DNA of 64,000 nt from Halomicrobium salinisoli (GTDB lineage: Archaea; Halobacteriota; Halobacteria; Halobacteriales; Haloarculaceae), in NCBI RefSeq assembly GCF_020405185.1, contig NZ_CP084464.1:330163-394162 (forward strand). The letters run 5' to 3'. Under the pieces are notes generated by a model. The model searched no databases and was not told the DNA's origin. It worked only from the letters and a program-made list of their open reading frames with translations. Below are positions 1 through 8,974 of this stretch, piece by piece. The translations under genes and the position numbers were made by a program. Each line of letters starts with the position of its first letter. Positions within the stretch are counted from its first letter, which is position 1.

Positions 1-533
1 GCCGCGCCGAGCTTCACCGGGTCCGGGAGCGCGTACTTGATGCCGACGACCCCGTCGAGCCGCGTCAGGTCGGCCATGTAGCTCACCGACGGATCGAACC
101 CGCGGACGTAGGGGACCAGCGGCGTCTCCGTCACCGAGGCGAGTTCGCGGTAGTACTGCAACAGCCCCCGTTCGTGGAGGTACGTGTGGTCCGGGGGCAT
201 GATCATCATCGCGTCGGCGCCGACCCGGTCGTACGCTCGGATCAGCTCCTTCGCGTTGGCCGTGCTGCCGCCGACGCCCGCGAGGACGCACGCGTCCGAC
301 GGTAGCGCGTCGACGCTCGCCTCGGTCACGGCGACGCGTTCCTCGTTGGACAGCGAGTGGTACTCGCTGATGTTCGCCGCCGCCAGGAACGTCCGAATAC
401 CGGACTCGTAGAGGGACTCGGCGTTGTCCCCGATCTTCTCGTACTCGATGTCGAGGTGCTGATCGAAGGGCGTGAGGAGTCCGACCGCGACGCCGCGGAG
501 ACGCTCCCGTACCCGTTCGTCTGATGACGACAT
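1..533 (-). CDS. DapA-family dehydratase/aldolase, KdgD-like (3' part outside window)
   Basis: Class I (Schiff-base) aldolase-fold protein of the dihydrodipicolinate-synthase family; the first 177 or so residues are in the window and the rest runs off the left edge (family length about 300). The start ATG is at 533, preceded by a TATA-like run near 556-563. An N-terminal LLTPF motif, FLAAANISEYHSLS near residue 50, a glycine-rich AGVGG strand and GIKYALPDP near the cut are visible; the Lys of GIKY is the expected Schiff-base residue. The FLAAANISEYHSLS stretch resembles the AGGTGEF region of 5-dehydro-4-deoxyglucarate dehydratases more than true DHDPS. The next gene upstream on this strand is an aldehyde dehydrogenase, and KdgD plus a ketoglutarate-semialdehyde dehydrogenase is a classic hexarate pair ending in alpha-ketoglutarate. 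A 2-keto-3-deoxy sugar acid aldolase remains possible. Confidence 0.75.
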   Translation of the reverse strand, partial: MSSSDERVRERLRGVAVGLLTPFDQHLDIEYEKIGDNAESLYESGIRTFLAAANISEYHSLSNEERVAVTEASVDALPSDACVLAGVGGSTANAKELIRAYDRVGADAMMIMPPDHTYLHERGLLQYYRELASVTETPLVPYVRGFDPSVSYMADLTRLDGVVGIKYALPDPVKLGA

Positions 534-573
534 AGCGGGAGAAATGACCTGCACGATATATAATAGTACTGGA

Positions 574-589
574 CCGACCGATCGGTCGG
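574..589. promoter_or_regulatory. 16-bp perfect palindrome, possible operator
   Basis: CCGACCGATCGGTCGG reads the same on both strands. It lies just upstream (on the minus strand) of the TATA-like AT run that precedes the KdgD-like gene starting at 533, a typical place for an activator or repressor site. In GC-rich DNA some such palindromes arise by chance. Confidence 0.35.
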
Positions 590-665
590 GGCCCTCACCC
601 GAAGCGGCCGTGGTCGGCCGATCGACCACACCGCTGCGTCCGGCTCCGACAGCGACGACGCGCGA

Positions 666-2117
666 CTAGTAGTTCCGGTAGACCGTCTTCGTCGCGGTGA
701 AGAAGTCGATGCCGGCGTCGCCCTGCTCGCGGTACGTGTTCGTCGACGAGTCCTTGTAGCCGCCGAACGGGACGTGCAGTTCCAGTCCGGTCGTCTTCTC
801 GTTGACCTTGGCGACGCCCGCCTCGATGCGGTCGAGGAACTGTTCGGCCTCGGTCACGTCCTGGGTCACGATGCTGGCCGAGAGCCCGTACTCGACGTCG
901 TTGGCGGTCCGGAGCGCGTCCTCGAAGTCGCTCGCGCGGACGATGGACAGCACCGGGCCGAAGATCTCCTCCTGTGCGATGCGCATGTCGGGGTCGACGT
1001 CGGAGAAGACGGCCGGCTCGACGTAGTACCCGTCGGCGTAGACGCCCTCCGTGAGCTCGGCGCCGCCGGTCTCCAGTGTCGCGCCCTCGCTCTGCCCGAC
1101 GTCGACGTACTCGAGCGTGGACTCGAGTTCGCTCTCGGAGACGTGGGGACCCACGTCCGGATCTTCCAGACCCGGTCCGACCTCGATGGACTCGGCGTAC
1201 TCGACCATCGCGTCGACGAACTCGTCGTAGACGTCCTCGTGGACGATCGCGCGGGAGGCGGCCGTACACGACTGGCCCGTCGTCCCGAACGCCCCGGTAC
1301 CGACGACGTCGACCGCCTCGTCGACGTCGGCGCTCGGCATCACGACCGTCGGGTTCTTCCCGCCCATCTCGCACTGGACCCGCTTGAGGTCCGTCGCGGC
1401 GGTCCGGGCCACCTGCGTCCCGACGCCGGTGCTCCCGGTGAAGGAGACGCCGTCGATCGCGTCGTGTTCGATCAGCGGCGTCCCGACCCGGCTGCCCGAC
1501 CCGGTCACCATGTTGGCCGCGCCGTCGGGCAGGCCGGCCTCGTCGAGGCACTCGAAGAGGATCTCGGCCACGGTGGGCGCCGCCGACGCCGGCTTGAGGA
1601 CCGCGGTGTTGCCGGTCGCCAGCGCCGGCGCCAGCTTCCACGCCGGGATCGCGATGGGGTAGTTCCAGGGGGTGATCAGCCCGACCGTGCCCAGCGGCTC
1701 CCGTCTGGTCGACAGCCCGGAGTTCTGTCCGCTCGGGGACTTCACGACGCCGCCGACGTCGCGGGCCTTCTGCGCGTAGTAGGCGAAGATGTCGACGGCG
1801 CGCTGGACCTCGCCCGCGGCCTCCGACCGCGTCTTCCCCTCCTCGCGGACGAGCGTCTCGGTGGCCTCCTCTTTCCGTTCTTCCAGTACGGCGCTCGTCC
1901 GACGCAGGATCCGTCCGCGCTCCGGGCCGGGGAGTCCGCCCCAGTCCGACTGCGCCTCGACGGCGGCGTCGACGGCGGCCTCGACGTCCGCCGGGGTCGA
2001 GTCCTGGAACCGGCCGACGACCTCGTCGGCGTTCGCCGGGTTCCTGACCTCGAAGACGTCGCCCGATTCGGAGTCGACCCACTCGCCGTTCACGTAGTTA
2101 CGGTGGTCTGTCGGCAT
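666..2117 (-). CDS. NAD(P)-dependent aldehyde dehydrogenase, probably alpha-ketoglutarate semialdehyde dehydrogenase
   Basis: Full-length ALDH-superfamily enzyme of 483 residues. The family signature is intact: the oxyanion Asn in TPWNYP (N152), the general-base Glu in CEMGGKNP (E250) and the nucleophilic Cys in GQSCTAASR (C284), plus the FTGST nucleotide-binding loop at 227-231. These residues place it with semialdehyde-type ALDHs; haloarchaeal XacF, which oxidises 2,5-dioxovalerate to alpha-ketoglutarate, is the best functional analogue. The gene sits 132 nt upstream of the KdgD-like dehydratase on the same strand, so dehydratase plus dehydrogenase would convert a keto-deoxy sugar acid to alpha-ketoglutarate. 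It could equally serve the pentonate branch, since the XacE-like dehydratase near 35 kb makes the same semialdehyde. Substrate is inferred from context. Confidence 0.85.
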   Translation of the reverse strand: MPTDHRNYVNGEWVDSESGDVFEVRNPANADEVVGRFQDSTPADVEAAVDAAVEAQSDWGGLPGPERGRILRRTSAVLEERKEEATETLVREEGKTRSEAAGEVQRAVDIFAYYAQKARDVGGVVKSPSGQNSGLSTRREPLGTVGLITPWNYPIAIPAWKLAPALATGNTAVLKPASAAPTVAEILFECLDEAGLPDGAANMVTGSGSRVGTPLIEHDAIDGVSFTGSTGVGTQVARTAATDLKRVQCEMGGKNPTVVMPSADVDEAVDVVGTGAFGTTGQSCTAASRAIVHEDVYDEFVDAMVEYAESIEVGPGLEDPDVGPHVSESELESTLEYVDVGQSEGATLETGGAELTEGVYADGYYVEPAVFSDVDPDMRIAQEEIFGPVLSIVRASDFEDALRTANDVEYGLSASIVTQDVTEAEQFLDRIEAGVAKVNEKTTGLELHVPFGGYKDSSTNTYREQGDAGIDFFTATKTVYRNY

Positions 2118-2196
2118 CCTCGTTTCTACGGTCCCGTGGTCGGCTTACAAGCGTTGTGGTACCCTCCCGTGACGACAGCCCCGCGGACCGAGGGGG

Positions 2197-2961
2197 TCAG
2201 GCGTACATCGAGTTGACCTCGACGACGTTCGCCGCCTGCGCGATCTTCTCGTGGAGTTCGTTCTCGATCCGGTCGTCAGTCATCCGCTGTGACGGGCCGG
2301 AGATGCTGAGCGCGCCCAGGACGCCCGCCTCGGGGACGGTGACGGCGATGCCGATACACCGGACGCCGGGGATGTTCTCCTCGTCGTCGATCGAGTACCC
2401 CCGTCGCTCTATCTCGGCGAGGTTCTCGTGCAGCGCCGCGACGTCGGTGAGCGTGTTCTCCGTCCGCGCCTCCATCCCGTGTCGCTCCACGATCTCGTCG
2501 ACCCGCTCGCGCGGGAGCTCGGCGAGGATCGCCTTCCCGAGGGAGGTCGAGTGCATCGGCATCTGTTTCCCGATCCTCGACTGGGTCTGGACGGCGGCGT
2601 TCCCCTTGGACTTGGCCATGTAGACGACGCGACCGTCCTCCTCCGCACCGAAGTGGACGACCTCGCCGGTCTCCTCGGCGAGTTCGCGCACCTGCTCTCT
2701 GACGATGTCGTGGTCGGCGATCCGGTCTTTCAGGGACTCGGCGATGTCGAGAAAGCGCAGACTGAGACGATATGTGTGCTCCTCCTTGACCACCCAGCCC
2801 TCGTCGACGAGCGTCGCCAGGTGTCCGTGGACGGTGCTCTTCGAGAACCCGACCTCTTCCGAGAGTTCGGTGATCCCCGTCTGACCCCGTTCCTGGAGCG
2901 TCTCGATGATCCGACAGGCCCGCTGGACCGCTTCCACCGTGCGAGGGGCGTCCGTTGCCAT
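2197..2961 (-). CDS. IclR-family transcriptional regulator (no. 1)
   Basis: Protein of 254 residues with an N-terminal winged HTH (about 8-65, including TELSEEVGFSKSTVHGHLATL) and a C-terminal IclR effector domain ending with the typical AANVVEVN. The ATG at 2961 was chosen because CTTATATC near 2986 is a TATA-like box about 28 nt upstream, which fits a leaderless transcript; an in-frame ATG at 3021 is upstream of that box. It is flanked by the ALDH/KdgD pair and, across a 980-bp gap, by the divergent glucuronate genes, so it is the obvious candidate regulator of hexuronate/hexarate breakdown. Haloarchaeal IclR proteins such as XacR regulate sugar-acid pathways, but the ligand here is unknown. 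Confidence 0.9.
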   Translation of the reverse strand: MATDAPRTVEAVQRACRIIETLQERGQTGITELSEEVGFSKSTVHGHLATLVDEGWVVKEEHTYRLSLRFLDIAESLKDRIADHDIVREQVRELAEETGEVVHFGAEEDGRVVYMAKSKGNAAVQTQSRIGKQMPMHSTSLGKAILAELPRERVDEIVERHGMEARTENTLTDVAALHENLAEIERRGYSIDDEENIPGVRCIGIAVTVPEAGVLGALSISGPSQRMTDDRIENELHEKIAQAANVVEVNSMYA

Positions 2962-3941
2962 ACGACGACCTACCCACTGGAGCCTTATATCGCTGTTCCC
3001 GTCTGCCGAATACCGCATCACGGCTCACGTGCGGTTCGATACCGGGCACGGTGCGGGTCGTTCCTCGGTCGACACGGCCGACTGTGCGGACCCCTCGCAG
3101 CCGTCCTGATCCGGCGCTCGCCGGGCGGCGGCCGAACGTCGTTCTGGTCTCTCGAACGCACTGGCCTCCTCGCTGACGGCCCCGTCGACGTCGACGCCGC
3201 TCCCGACCACAGCGGCCCGGGTGACGCCGACGGCATCGCGGAAGCGGCACAGAGCGACTGTTCGAACGAATCCCCGCGATAGCTGCGAGTGACGCACGTG
3301 CCGTGTCCCCCTCGCCGATCGCGGTGGCTCGATCGCCCTACTAATCCTAACGACCGTACCTCTGTTACCGACTGCCGCTGCTGCTTCTGTAACGGTGGTA
3401 CCTCTGTTACGTCTGGAGAGGCGAACCAGATAACGAAGGTACGATTGTTATGAGTTGGGGCCACAGCGCCCGACCCACGGAGCGGCCGACGCCGCGTACG
3501 TCGGCCTCGGGTTCGCCGATCACCGGGGAAGGACTCGCCTGTTCTGACCTGTCGAAAGATGGCCCTGGTGGCTTCTGGCCCCGGTTCGCGGGACGACGAC
3601 CGCTCGATCGGTCACGCGCATGGTGGACTATCGGACCACAGTCGCGGTCCGGCCGTCGTTCGTCCGTCGCCAGAAGCCGGTCTGTTCCCGTGTCGCGAAT
3701 TCCGTGCCCCTGCTCCGGTGTAGCCGCCCCTCGATCGCTGCTGGGTGGTGGATTCTCCGGACCGGCGCGGCGGGACCCGCACCTCTGACGAGCGCATACC
3801 GGTCGATTGCCGGGCGTCGCCCGCCGTCGCCCGCGTTCGCCTGGTGCGAACTCCCGGCCGGCTCCGGAACGCTGGTCGCTCCGCCGGTGACCGGTCTGTC
3901 CAGTCAGTATCTTTTTGGCCGGCCATCGCCGAGTGCTCGAC
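2962..3941. other. Long intergenic region between IclR no. 1 and uxaC
   Basis: About 980 bp without a credible gene: the open frames here are GC-rich Arg/Ser/Pro-rich shadows. It holds the IclR promoter near 2986, three evenly spaced copies of the TAAC-N4-GTAC-N4-GTTA palindrome (3348-3451), and the uxaC promoter near 3908-3918. The palindromes are about 390-490 nt from either start codon, so an unannotated transcript starting near them cannot be excluded. Confidence 0.6.
3348..3451. promoter_or_regulatory. Three phased palindromes TAAC-N4-GTAC-N4-GTTA
   Basis: Sites at 3348-3367, 3390-3409 and 3431-3450 each read TAAC, four bases, GTAC, four bases, GTTA. In the second and third the symmetry extends one more base on each side (GTAAC/GTTAC; ATAAC/GTTAT). 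Centres are 42 and 41 bp apart, about four helical turns, so bound dimers would lie on one face of the DNA. Four more copies of the pattern occur at 29 kb and 52.7-53.0 kb. They are probably operators of a dimeric regulator; the protein is not identified. Confidence 0.6.
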
Positions 3942-5306
3942 ATGGGGTTCCTCACCGAGGACTACCTGCTCGAGTCCGACGCGGCCGAGACGCTGTACGC
4001 CAGCATCGAGTCGCTGCCGATCGTCGACCCGCACACCCACGCCGACCTGCCCGAGATCGTCGACGACGACGGCTGGGACGACATCTGGGAGGTCGAGGGA
4101 GCCACCGACCACTACGTCTGGTCGATGATGCGAAAGCGGGGCGTCCCCGAGCGGAAGATCACCGGCGACGCCGACAACCGCGAGAAGTGGACGGCGCTCG
4201 CCGAGGTGTTCCCGGAACTCGCGGGTAACCCGACCTACGAGTGGATCCACCTCGACCTCAAGCGTCGGTTCGGCATCGAACAGCCCATCTCCGCCGAGAC
4301 GGCCGACGAGATCTGGGAGGAGACGAAGGCGCAACTCGACGACCGGTCGATGCGACCGCAGGCGCTCCTGTCGGAGATGGACGTCGAGGTCCTCTGTACG
4401 ACCGACGACCCGACGGACGACCTCGAGTACCACGAGACCGCCGCGGAGTCGGTCGACGTCGACGTGCGACCGACGTGGCGGATCGATCGGGCGCTGCATC
4501 CGGGCCGCGACTCCTGGCTCCAGTTCGTCGAGGACCTGGAAGGGGCGACCGGCGTCGACACGTCGTCGCTCTCCGGGTTCCTGGACGCGCTGGAGCGCAC
4601 TCACGACCGCTTCGCCGAGCACGGGTGTCGGGCGAGCGACCTCAGCCTGGCCGAACTGGTCACGCGACCGGTCGGCCGGCGGCGGGCCAGCGACGTCTAT
4701 CGGCGGGCGCTCGACGGGCGGAACCTCTCGGAGCGCGAGGTCCGGGACTTCCAGGCCTTCCTCGTCGAGGAGGTCGGCCGGCTCAACGCCGAGACGGACT
4801 GGGTGACCCAGTTCCACATCGGCGCGGTCCGCGACTATCGGGACGAACTGTACGAGACCGTCGGGAGCGACGTCGGCGGCGACGTCTCGGCGCAGTCGAT
4901 CGACCTCGCGGAGAACCTGGAGTACTTCCTCAACGAGTTCGACGGCGAGATGGAGATCGTCCTCTACACGGTCGATCCGACCCACTACCCGACGCTGACG
5001 ACGATCAGCCGCGCCTTCCCGAACGTCAGTCTCGGGCCGGCCTGGTGGTTCAACGACAGCCCGTACGGGATGGCGGAGCAGATCGAGCACATGGGCACCG
5101 TCGACCTCCTCGCGAACCACGCCGGGATGGTCAGCGACTCGCGGAAGCTCATGTCCTACGGCTCCCGCTTCGAGATGTTCCGCCGCTCGCTCGCGAACGC
5201 GCTGGGGGGGATGGTCGAGCGGGGACAGCTGCCGATGGCCCACGCCGAGGACCTCGCGGAGCACCTGGCCTACGACCGCCCGAAGTCCCTCTACGGGTTC
5301 GAGTAG
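3942..5306 (+). CDS. uxaC: Uronate isomerase (D-glucuronate/D-galacturonate isomerase)
   Basis: Amidohydrolase-fold enzyme of 454 residues, close to the usual 460-470 of UxaC. The N-terminal metal motif HTH is at residues 31-33 (IVDPHTHADL), and the C-terminal part has the UxaC features LGPAWWFNDSP and LLANHAGMVSDSRKLMSYGSR. It converts D-glucuronate to D-fructuronate and D-galacturonate to D-tagaturonate in the cytoplasm. The start at 3942 rather than the in-frame codon at 3915 is preferred because a T-rich TATA-like box (TATCTTTTT) lies about 28 nt upstream of it. It is followed by uxuB, the ABC importer and beta-glucuronidase, which together make the entry half of the Ashwell pathway. One isomerase could feed both the mannonate branch (UxuA, 13.2 kb) and the altronate branch (UxaA-type genes, 35.5 kb). 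Confidence 0.93.
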   Translation: MGFLTEDYLLESDAAETLYASIESLPIVDPHTHADLPEIVDDDGWDDIWEVEGATDHYVWSMMRKRGVPERKITGDADNREKWTALAEVFPELAGNPTYEWIHLDLKRRFGIEQPISAETADEIWEETKAQLDDRSMRPQALLSEMDVEVLCTTDDPTDDLEYHETAAESVDVDVRPTWRIDRALHPGRDSWLQFVEDLEGATGVDTSSLSGFLDALERTHDRFAEHGCRASDLSLAELVTRPVGRRRASDVYRRALDGRNLSEREVRDFQAFLVEEVGRLNAETDWVTQFHIGAVRDYRDELYETVGSDVGGDVSAQSIDLAENLEYFLNEFDGEMEIVLYTVDPTHYPTLTTISRAFPNVSLGPAWWFNDSPYGMAEQIEHMGTVDLLANHAGMVSDSRKLMSYGSRFEMFRRSLANALGGMVERGQLPMAHAEDLAEHLAYDRPKSLYGFE

Positions 5307-5451
5307 TGGAGACGGGACGCTCTCACCGGCCGGCCGGCGAACTCAGTTTCCCCGCCGACCGGGACACTCCGATTTGCACCCGGGTCGTCCACCGGCGTCG
5401 AGAACGCGGAACATACATACACCAGTCCTACAATGTGGATGATAGAACACG

Positions 5452-6276
5452 ATGACTGTCCCAAACGACTTCGAGATCGACGGCAAGGTCTGCGTGATCA
5501 CCGGCGGATCGGGCGTCCTCGGCTCCGAGATGGCGAAAGCGATCGGCGAGAACGGCGGCAAGGTCGCGCTCCTCGCCCGGAGCGAAGATGAACTCGAGGA
5601 GACGCGCGCCGAACTCGAGGACCGGGGGATCGACGCCATCGCGCTTCCCGCGTCGGTGCTCGACCGCGCCGAACTGGACGCGGCCGCCGAGACGGTCGTC
5701 GACGAGTTCGGGCGCATCGACGTGCTCGTCAACGCCGCCGGCGGGAACCACCCCGACGCCACGACGGGGGAGGACACGTCCTTCTTCGACCTGCCGAAGG
5801 AGGGCCTCGAGAGCGTCGTGAACGTCAACTTCGTGGGGACGGTCCTCGCGTCGCAGGCCTTCGGCGAGTACATGGTCGATCAGGGAGAGGGGGCGATCCT
5901 GAACGTGTCGTCGATGAACGCGTTCACGCCCCTGACCAAGATCCCGGGGTACTCGGGCGCGAAGGCCGCCGTCTCGAACTTCACCGAGTGGCTGGCCGTC
6001 CACATGGCACAGGAGTACTCCCCGGACATCCGCGTGAACGCGATCGCGCCGGGATTCTTCCTCACCGAGCAGAACCGGTACCTGCTGATCGACGAGGAGA
6101 CCGGCGAGTACACTGACCGCGGGCAGTCGATCATCGACCACACCCCGCAGGGCAGGTTCGGCGATCCGGAGGACCTCTCGACGACCGTGCTGTGGCTGAT
6201 CGCACCGGGTTCCGAGTTCGTCACCGGGACGGTGATTCCGATCGACGGCGGCTTCTCCGCGTTCAGCGGCGTCTGA
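5452..6276 (+). CDS. uxuB: SDR-type D-mannonate oxidoreductase (fructuronate reductase)
   Basis: Classical short-chain dehydrogenase of 274 residues: nucleotide loop TGGSGVLG (17-24), NAAGG (94-98) and catalytic Ser, Tyr and Lys near 153, 167 and 171 (SSMNAF...GYSGAK). The stretches NAAGGNHPDATT and APGFFLTEQNRYLL are hallmarks of the B. subtilis UxuB/YjmF type of D-mannonate oxidoreductase, unrelated to E. coli UxuB. It would reduce D-fructuronate to D-mannonate with NAD(P)H. It lies 145 nt after uxaC on the same strand, and its product is the substrate of UxuA at 13.2 kb. A role in tagaturonate reduction as well is possible. Confidence 0.88.
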   Translation: MTVPNDFEIDGKVCVITGGSGVLGSEMAKAIGENGGKVALLARSEDELEETRAELEDRGIDAIALPASVLDRAELDAAAETVVDEFGRIDVLVNAAGGNHPDATTGEDTSFFDLPKEGLESVVNVNFVGTVLASQAFGEYMVDQGEGAILNVSSMNAFTPLTKIPGYSGAKAAVSNFTEWLAVHMAQEYSPDIRVNAIAPGFFLTEQNRYLLIDEETGEYTDRGQSIIDHTPQGRFGDPEDLSTTVLWLIAPGSEFVTGTVIPIDGGFSAFSGV

Positions 6277-6482
6277 AGCGGTCGATTTCGCCGCTCTCTC
6301 CGGTGCCGGCGACCCCGAGGGCCGTCCTAACCGGTTCGGCGGTCGCTGGGTGGCAGGCGTCTCGACAGCGATTTTCGTCGACAGCGCCGCTCCGAGAGCG
6401 TCCGCCACCGGTCCATTCGGCGATCGGAACGTAGTCCGCCAAAAACTATTAATAATATAGTCTGTGTACGACTCTTTGTACC

Positions 6483-7985
6483 ATGCCCAAGCGTAGCAGT
6501 ACCGATAGGCGACAGTTTATCCGACTGGCGGGTGCGACCGGACTCAGCGCCTCGGTCGCCGGCTGTTCCGGAGGCGGTAACGGTGGCGGCGACGGCTCCG
6601 GGACGACCACGGGCGATACGAGTGGCGCCGGATCGAACGGGTCGACCACGATCGAGATGAACCTCATCAGCCGGACCCCTCCGCGGGCCATCGAACAGTT
6701 CGAGCCGGCGCTCCACGCCGCGGGGCTGTCCGAGGACATCTCCATCGAGATCAGTACGAAGTCCCCCGGGACGCTGGAGTCGCAGTACCGCCAGTGGCTC
6801 AACGCCGGGCGGGGGAGCCCCGACGTGCTGACGATGGACGTCGGGTGGTCGATCCCCTTCATCCGCCGGGGTCAGTTGCTCAACCTCAACGAACACCTCT
6901 CGGAGGAGGAGATCCAGACGCTCGAAAACGACTACAACCAGGAGAGCGTCGATTCGAGCCGCGGACGGAACGGGAACATCTTCGGCGTCCCGCTGATCAT
7001 GGACGTCCGGGGCACGTGGTACCGCCGCGACCTGGCCGAACAGGCCGGGTACGACCCCGAGGACGAGAACTGGGCGACCGAGCCGCGGTCGTGGCAGGAG
7101 TTCTCCCAGATCGTCGCCGACGTGCAGGAACAGCACGGGCTCGACTACGGATTCACGCTGCCCTTCGAACTGTCGCAGACGATCACCTGCTGTACGTTCA
7201 ACGCCATCATGTCACAGTGGGGCGGCGCGTACTTCGGCGGGCGGGAACACCTGTTCGGACCGATCGGCGACCGCCCCATCACGATCGACGGCGAGCAGGT
7301 TCAGCAGGCGCTCCGGATGCTCCGGACGTTCATGTGGGGTCACGACGACGAGCACTCGATCGGCGACGACGCGTTCGCCGGCAACATCGCCCCGTCCGAC
7401 GCCCTCGGATGGCGGTACACGAAAGACCTCGACGCCTTCCTCAACGGTAACACGTTCGCCTACACCGTCGGGAACCCCGCGTTCGCCCAGCTGGCGTCCT
7501 CCGAGGACAACTTCGGCGGCAACGTCACCGAGAAACTGGGCCTGATGCCCAAGCCGTACGGCATCGAGGAGAGCGAGTCCCAGTACGACGGGATCGGCGG
7601 CACGATGTCCCCGCTGGCCGGCTACAACCTCTCGGTCAACCCGAACTCGAACAAGCGGGACGCGGCGCTCGAGGTGCTCCGCGCTGCCATGACAGACGAG
7701 TTCCTCACCGAGTGGTTCAACCTCTCCGGGAACCTCCCGCCGAAACCGGAACTCCTGCAGTCCGACGCGATTCGGAGCCACGACCTGTTCGGCCAGTACA
7801 TGGACACCTTCTCCGTGATGGCGGACAACGCGATTCCCCGGCCGGTGACGCCGATCTACTTCCAGGAGTCGAAGGTCATCTCCCAGGAGGTCCACAACGT
7901 CGTCTCCCAGAGCAAGGCGCCCCAGGCGGGCGTGGACGACGCCAAGAAAGAGCTACAGAGCATCGAGGAGAGCTATGGCCAGTAG
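6483..7985 (+). CDS. ABC transporter sugar-binding lipoprotein (CUT1 type)
   Basis: Extracytoplasmic solute-binding protein of family 1 (MalE-like), 500 residues. The N-terminus has a twin-arginine signal (RRQFIRLAG) and lipobox VAGC at about residue 27, followed by a Gly/Ser/Thr-rich linker, the usual architecture of haloarchaeal membrane-anchored binding proteins. It starts an importer operon: its end overlaps the first permease by 11 nt. TTAATAATAT at 6449-6458 is a clear TATA element for a leaderless ATG at 6483. Because the beta-glucuronidase downstream has no export signal, this protein probably binds intact glucuronides or uronate-containing oligosaccharides. Confidence 0.9.
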   Translation: MPKRSSTDRRQFIRLAGATGLSASVAGCSGGGNGGGDGSGTTTGDTSGAGSNGSTTIEMNLISRTPPRAIEQFEPALHAAGLSEDISIEISTKSPGTLESQYRQWLNAGRGSPDVLTMDVGWSIPFIRRGQLLNLNEHLSEEEIQTLENDYNQESVDSSRGRNGNIFGVPLIMDVRGTWYRRDLAEQAGYDPEDENWATEPRSWQEFSQIVADVQEQHGLDYGFTLPFELSQTITCCTFNAIMSQWGGAYFGGREHLFGPIGDRPITIDGEQVQQALRMLRTFMWGHDDEHSIGDDAFAGNIAPSDALGWRYTKDLDAFLNGNTFAYTVGNPAFAQLASSEDNFGGNVTEKLGLMPKPYGIEESESQYDGIGGTMSPLAGYNLSVNPNSNKRDAALEVLRAAMTDEFLTEWFNLSGNLPPKPELLQSDAIRSHDLFGQYMDTFSVMADNAIPRPVTPIYFQESKVISQEVHNVVSQSKAPQAGVDDAKKELQSIEESYGQ

Positions 7986-8973
7986 CAGTAGCAACCGGAC
8001 TGCCGCGCGGGAGGCCTCGTTCGTCCCGGACAGCGTCCGCAGGAGCGGCGGGTACGTGAACGACTGGGTCGAGAACCTCTCGGAGACGAAGTTCGCGTAC
8101 CTGGTGCTGGCCCCGACGCTCCTGATCTTCGCGGCCATCGCGCTGTGGCCGATCCTGTACACGTTCCAGACGTCGCTGTTCGCGGACAGCTTCAGCCAGT
8201 TCCGCGGCTCGTTCGTCGGCCTGCAGAACTACGTGGAGATCGTGACCGGCCAGCGAGAGGCGATCCTCATCCGTCCGTTCCTCGACCTGAGTACCCCGTT
8301 CCGGAGTATCCTGCCGACGACGATGATCTACACGGTCGTCAGCGTGGTGCTGATCACGCTGCTGGGATACGTTCAGGCGCTCATCCTGAACAGGACGTTC
8401 CGGGGGCGCTCCATCGTCCGTACGGCGGTGCTGATCCCCTGGGCCGTGCCGATCGTCATCCAGGGGATGATCTTCTACCTGCTGTTCATCCCCGGTGGCT
8501 TCGGGACGGAGCTGCTCAACGACCTCGGTCTCGTCGGGGCGCGGCCGCTCAGCGACAGCGCTTCGACGGTCGGGATCGTGACGCTGGCGGCGATCTGGAA
8601 GCGGTCGGCGTACGTCGCGCTGATCGTGCTGGCGGGGCTCCAGAGCATCGACGAGAACCTCTACGAGGTGGCCAAGGTCGCCGGGGCGTCCCGGTGGCAG
8701 CAGTTCCGTCTGATCACGTTGCCGCAGTCGATCCCCGTGTTGATGGTCGCGATGCTGCTGACCTCGATCGGGTCGATGCGGGTCTACGGACAGATCGACG
8801 CGATCTCGAACTGCAGCACCATGCCGTCGATAACCTGTGGCGTCGTCGGGACGTTCAACGGGAGCCTCTACGGGACCGCGTCGGCGCTCGCGTTCATCAC
8901 GGCGCTGCTGATCGGCTCCGTGTCGATGATCTACCTCGTCGTCCTGAGTCGGTCGCGAGCGGGGGGGATCTGA
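7975..8973 (+). CDS. ABC transporter permease, MalF-like
   Basis: Integral membrane protein of 332 residues with about six hydrophobic segments, the first near 43-62 (YLVLAPTLLIFAAIALWPIL). The cytoplasmic EAA loop that docks on the ATPase is visible as EVAKVAGASRWQQFRLITLPQ. It overlaps the binding-protein gene by 11 nt and is followed after one base by the second permease, so translation is probably coupled. The soluble N-terminal 40 residues are hydrophilic. It forms the translocation channel with the MalG-like partner. Confidence 0.92.
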   Translation: MASSSSNRTAAREASFVPDSVRRSGGYVNDWVENLSETKFAYLVLAPTLLIFAAIALWPILYTFQTSLFADSFSQFRGSFVGLQNYVEIVTGQREAILIRPFLDLSTPFRSILPTTMIYTVVSVVLITLLGYVQALILNRTFRGRSIVRTAVLIPWAVPIVIQGMIFYLLFIPGGFGTELLNDLGLVGARPLSDSASTVGIVTLAAIWKRSAYVALIVLAGLQSIDENLYEVAKVAGASRWQQFRLITLPQSIPVLMVAMLLTSIGSMRVYGQIDAISNCSTMPSITCGVVGTFNGSLYGTASALAFITALLIGSVSMIYLVVLSRSRAGGI

Positions 8974-8974
8974 G

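Noticed and set aside
774..2216. Long plus-strand open frame of 480 codons
   Set aside because: It is antisense to the aldehyde dehydrogenase, whose active-site motifs are intact; long antisense frames are normal in GC-rich haloarchaeal genes.
3612..5264. 550-codon minus-strand open frame
   Set aside because: Antisense shadow of uxaC; no recognisable motif, and uxaC is complete on the plus strand.
6455..6482. GTGTACGAC near the ABC binding-protein start as a further palindrome copy
   Set aside because: No TAAC or GTTA arms at the required four-base spacing around the GTAC.
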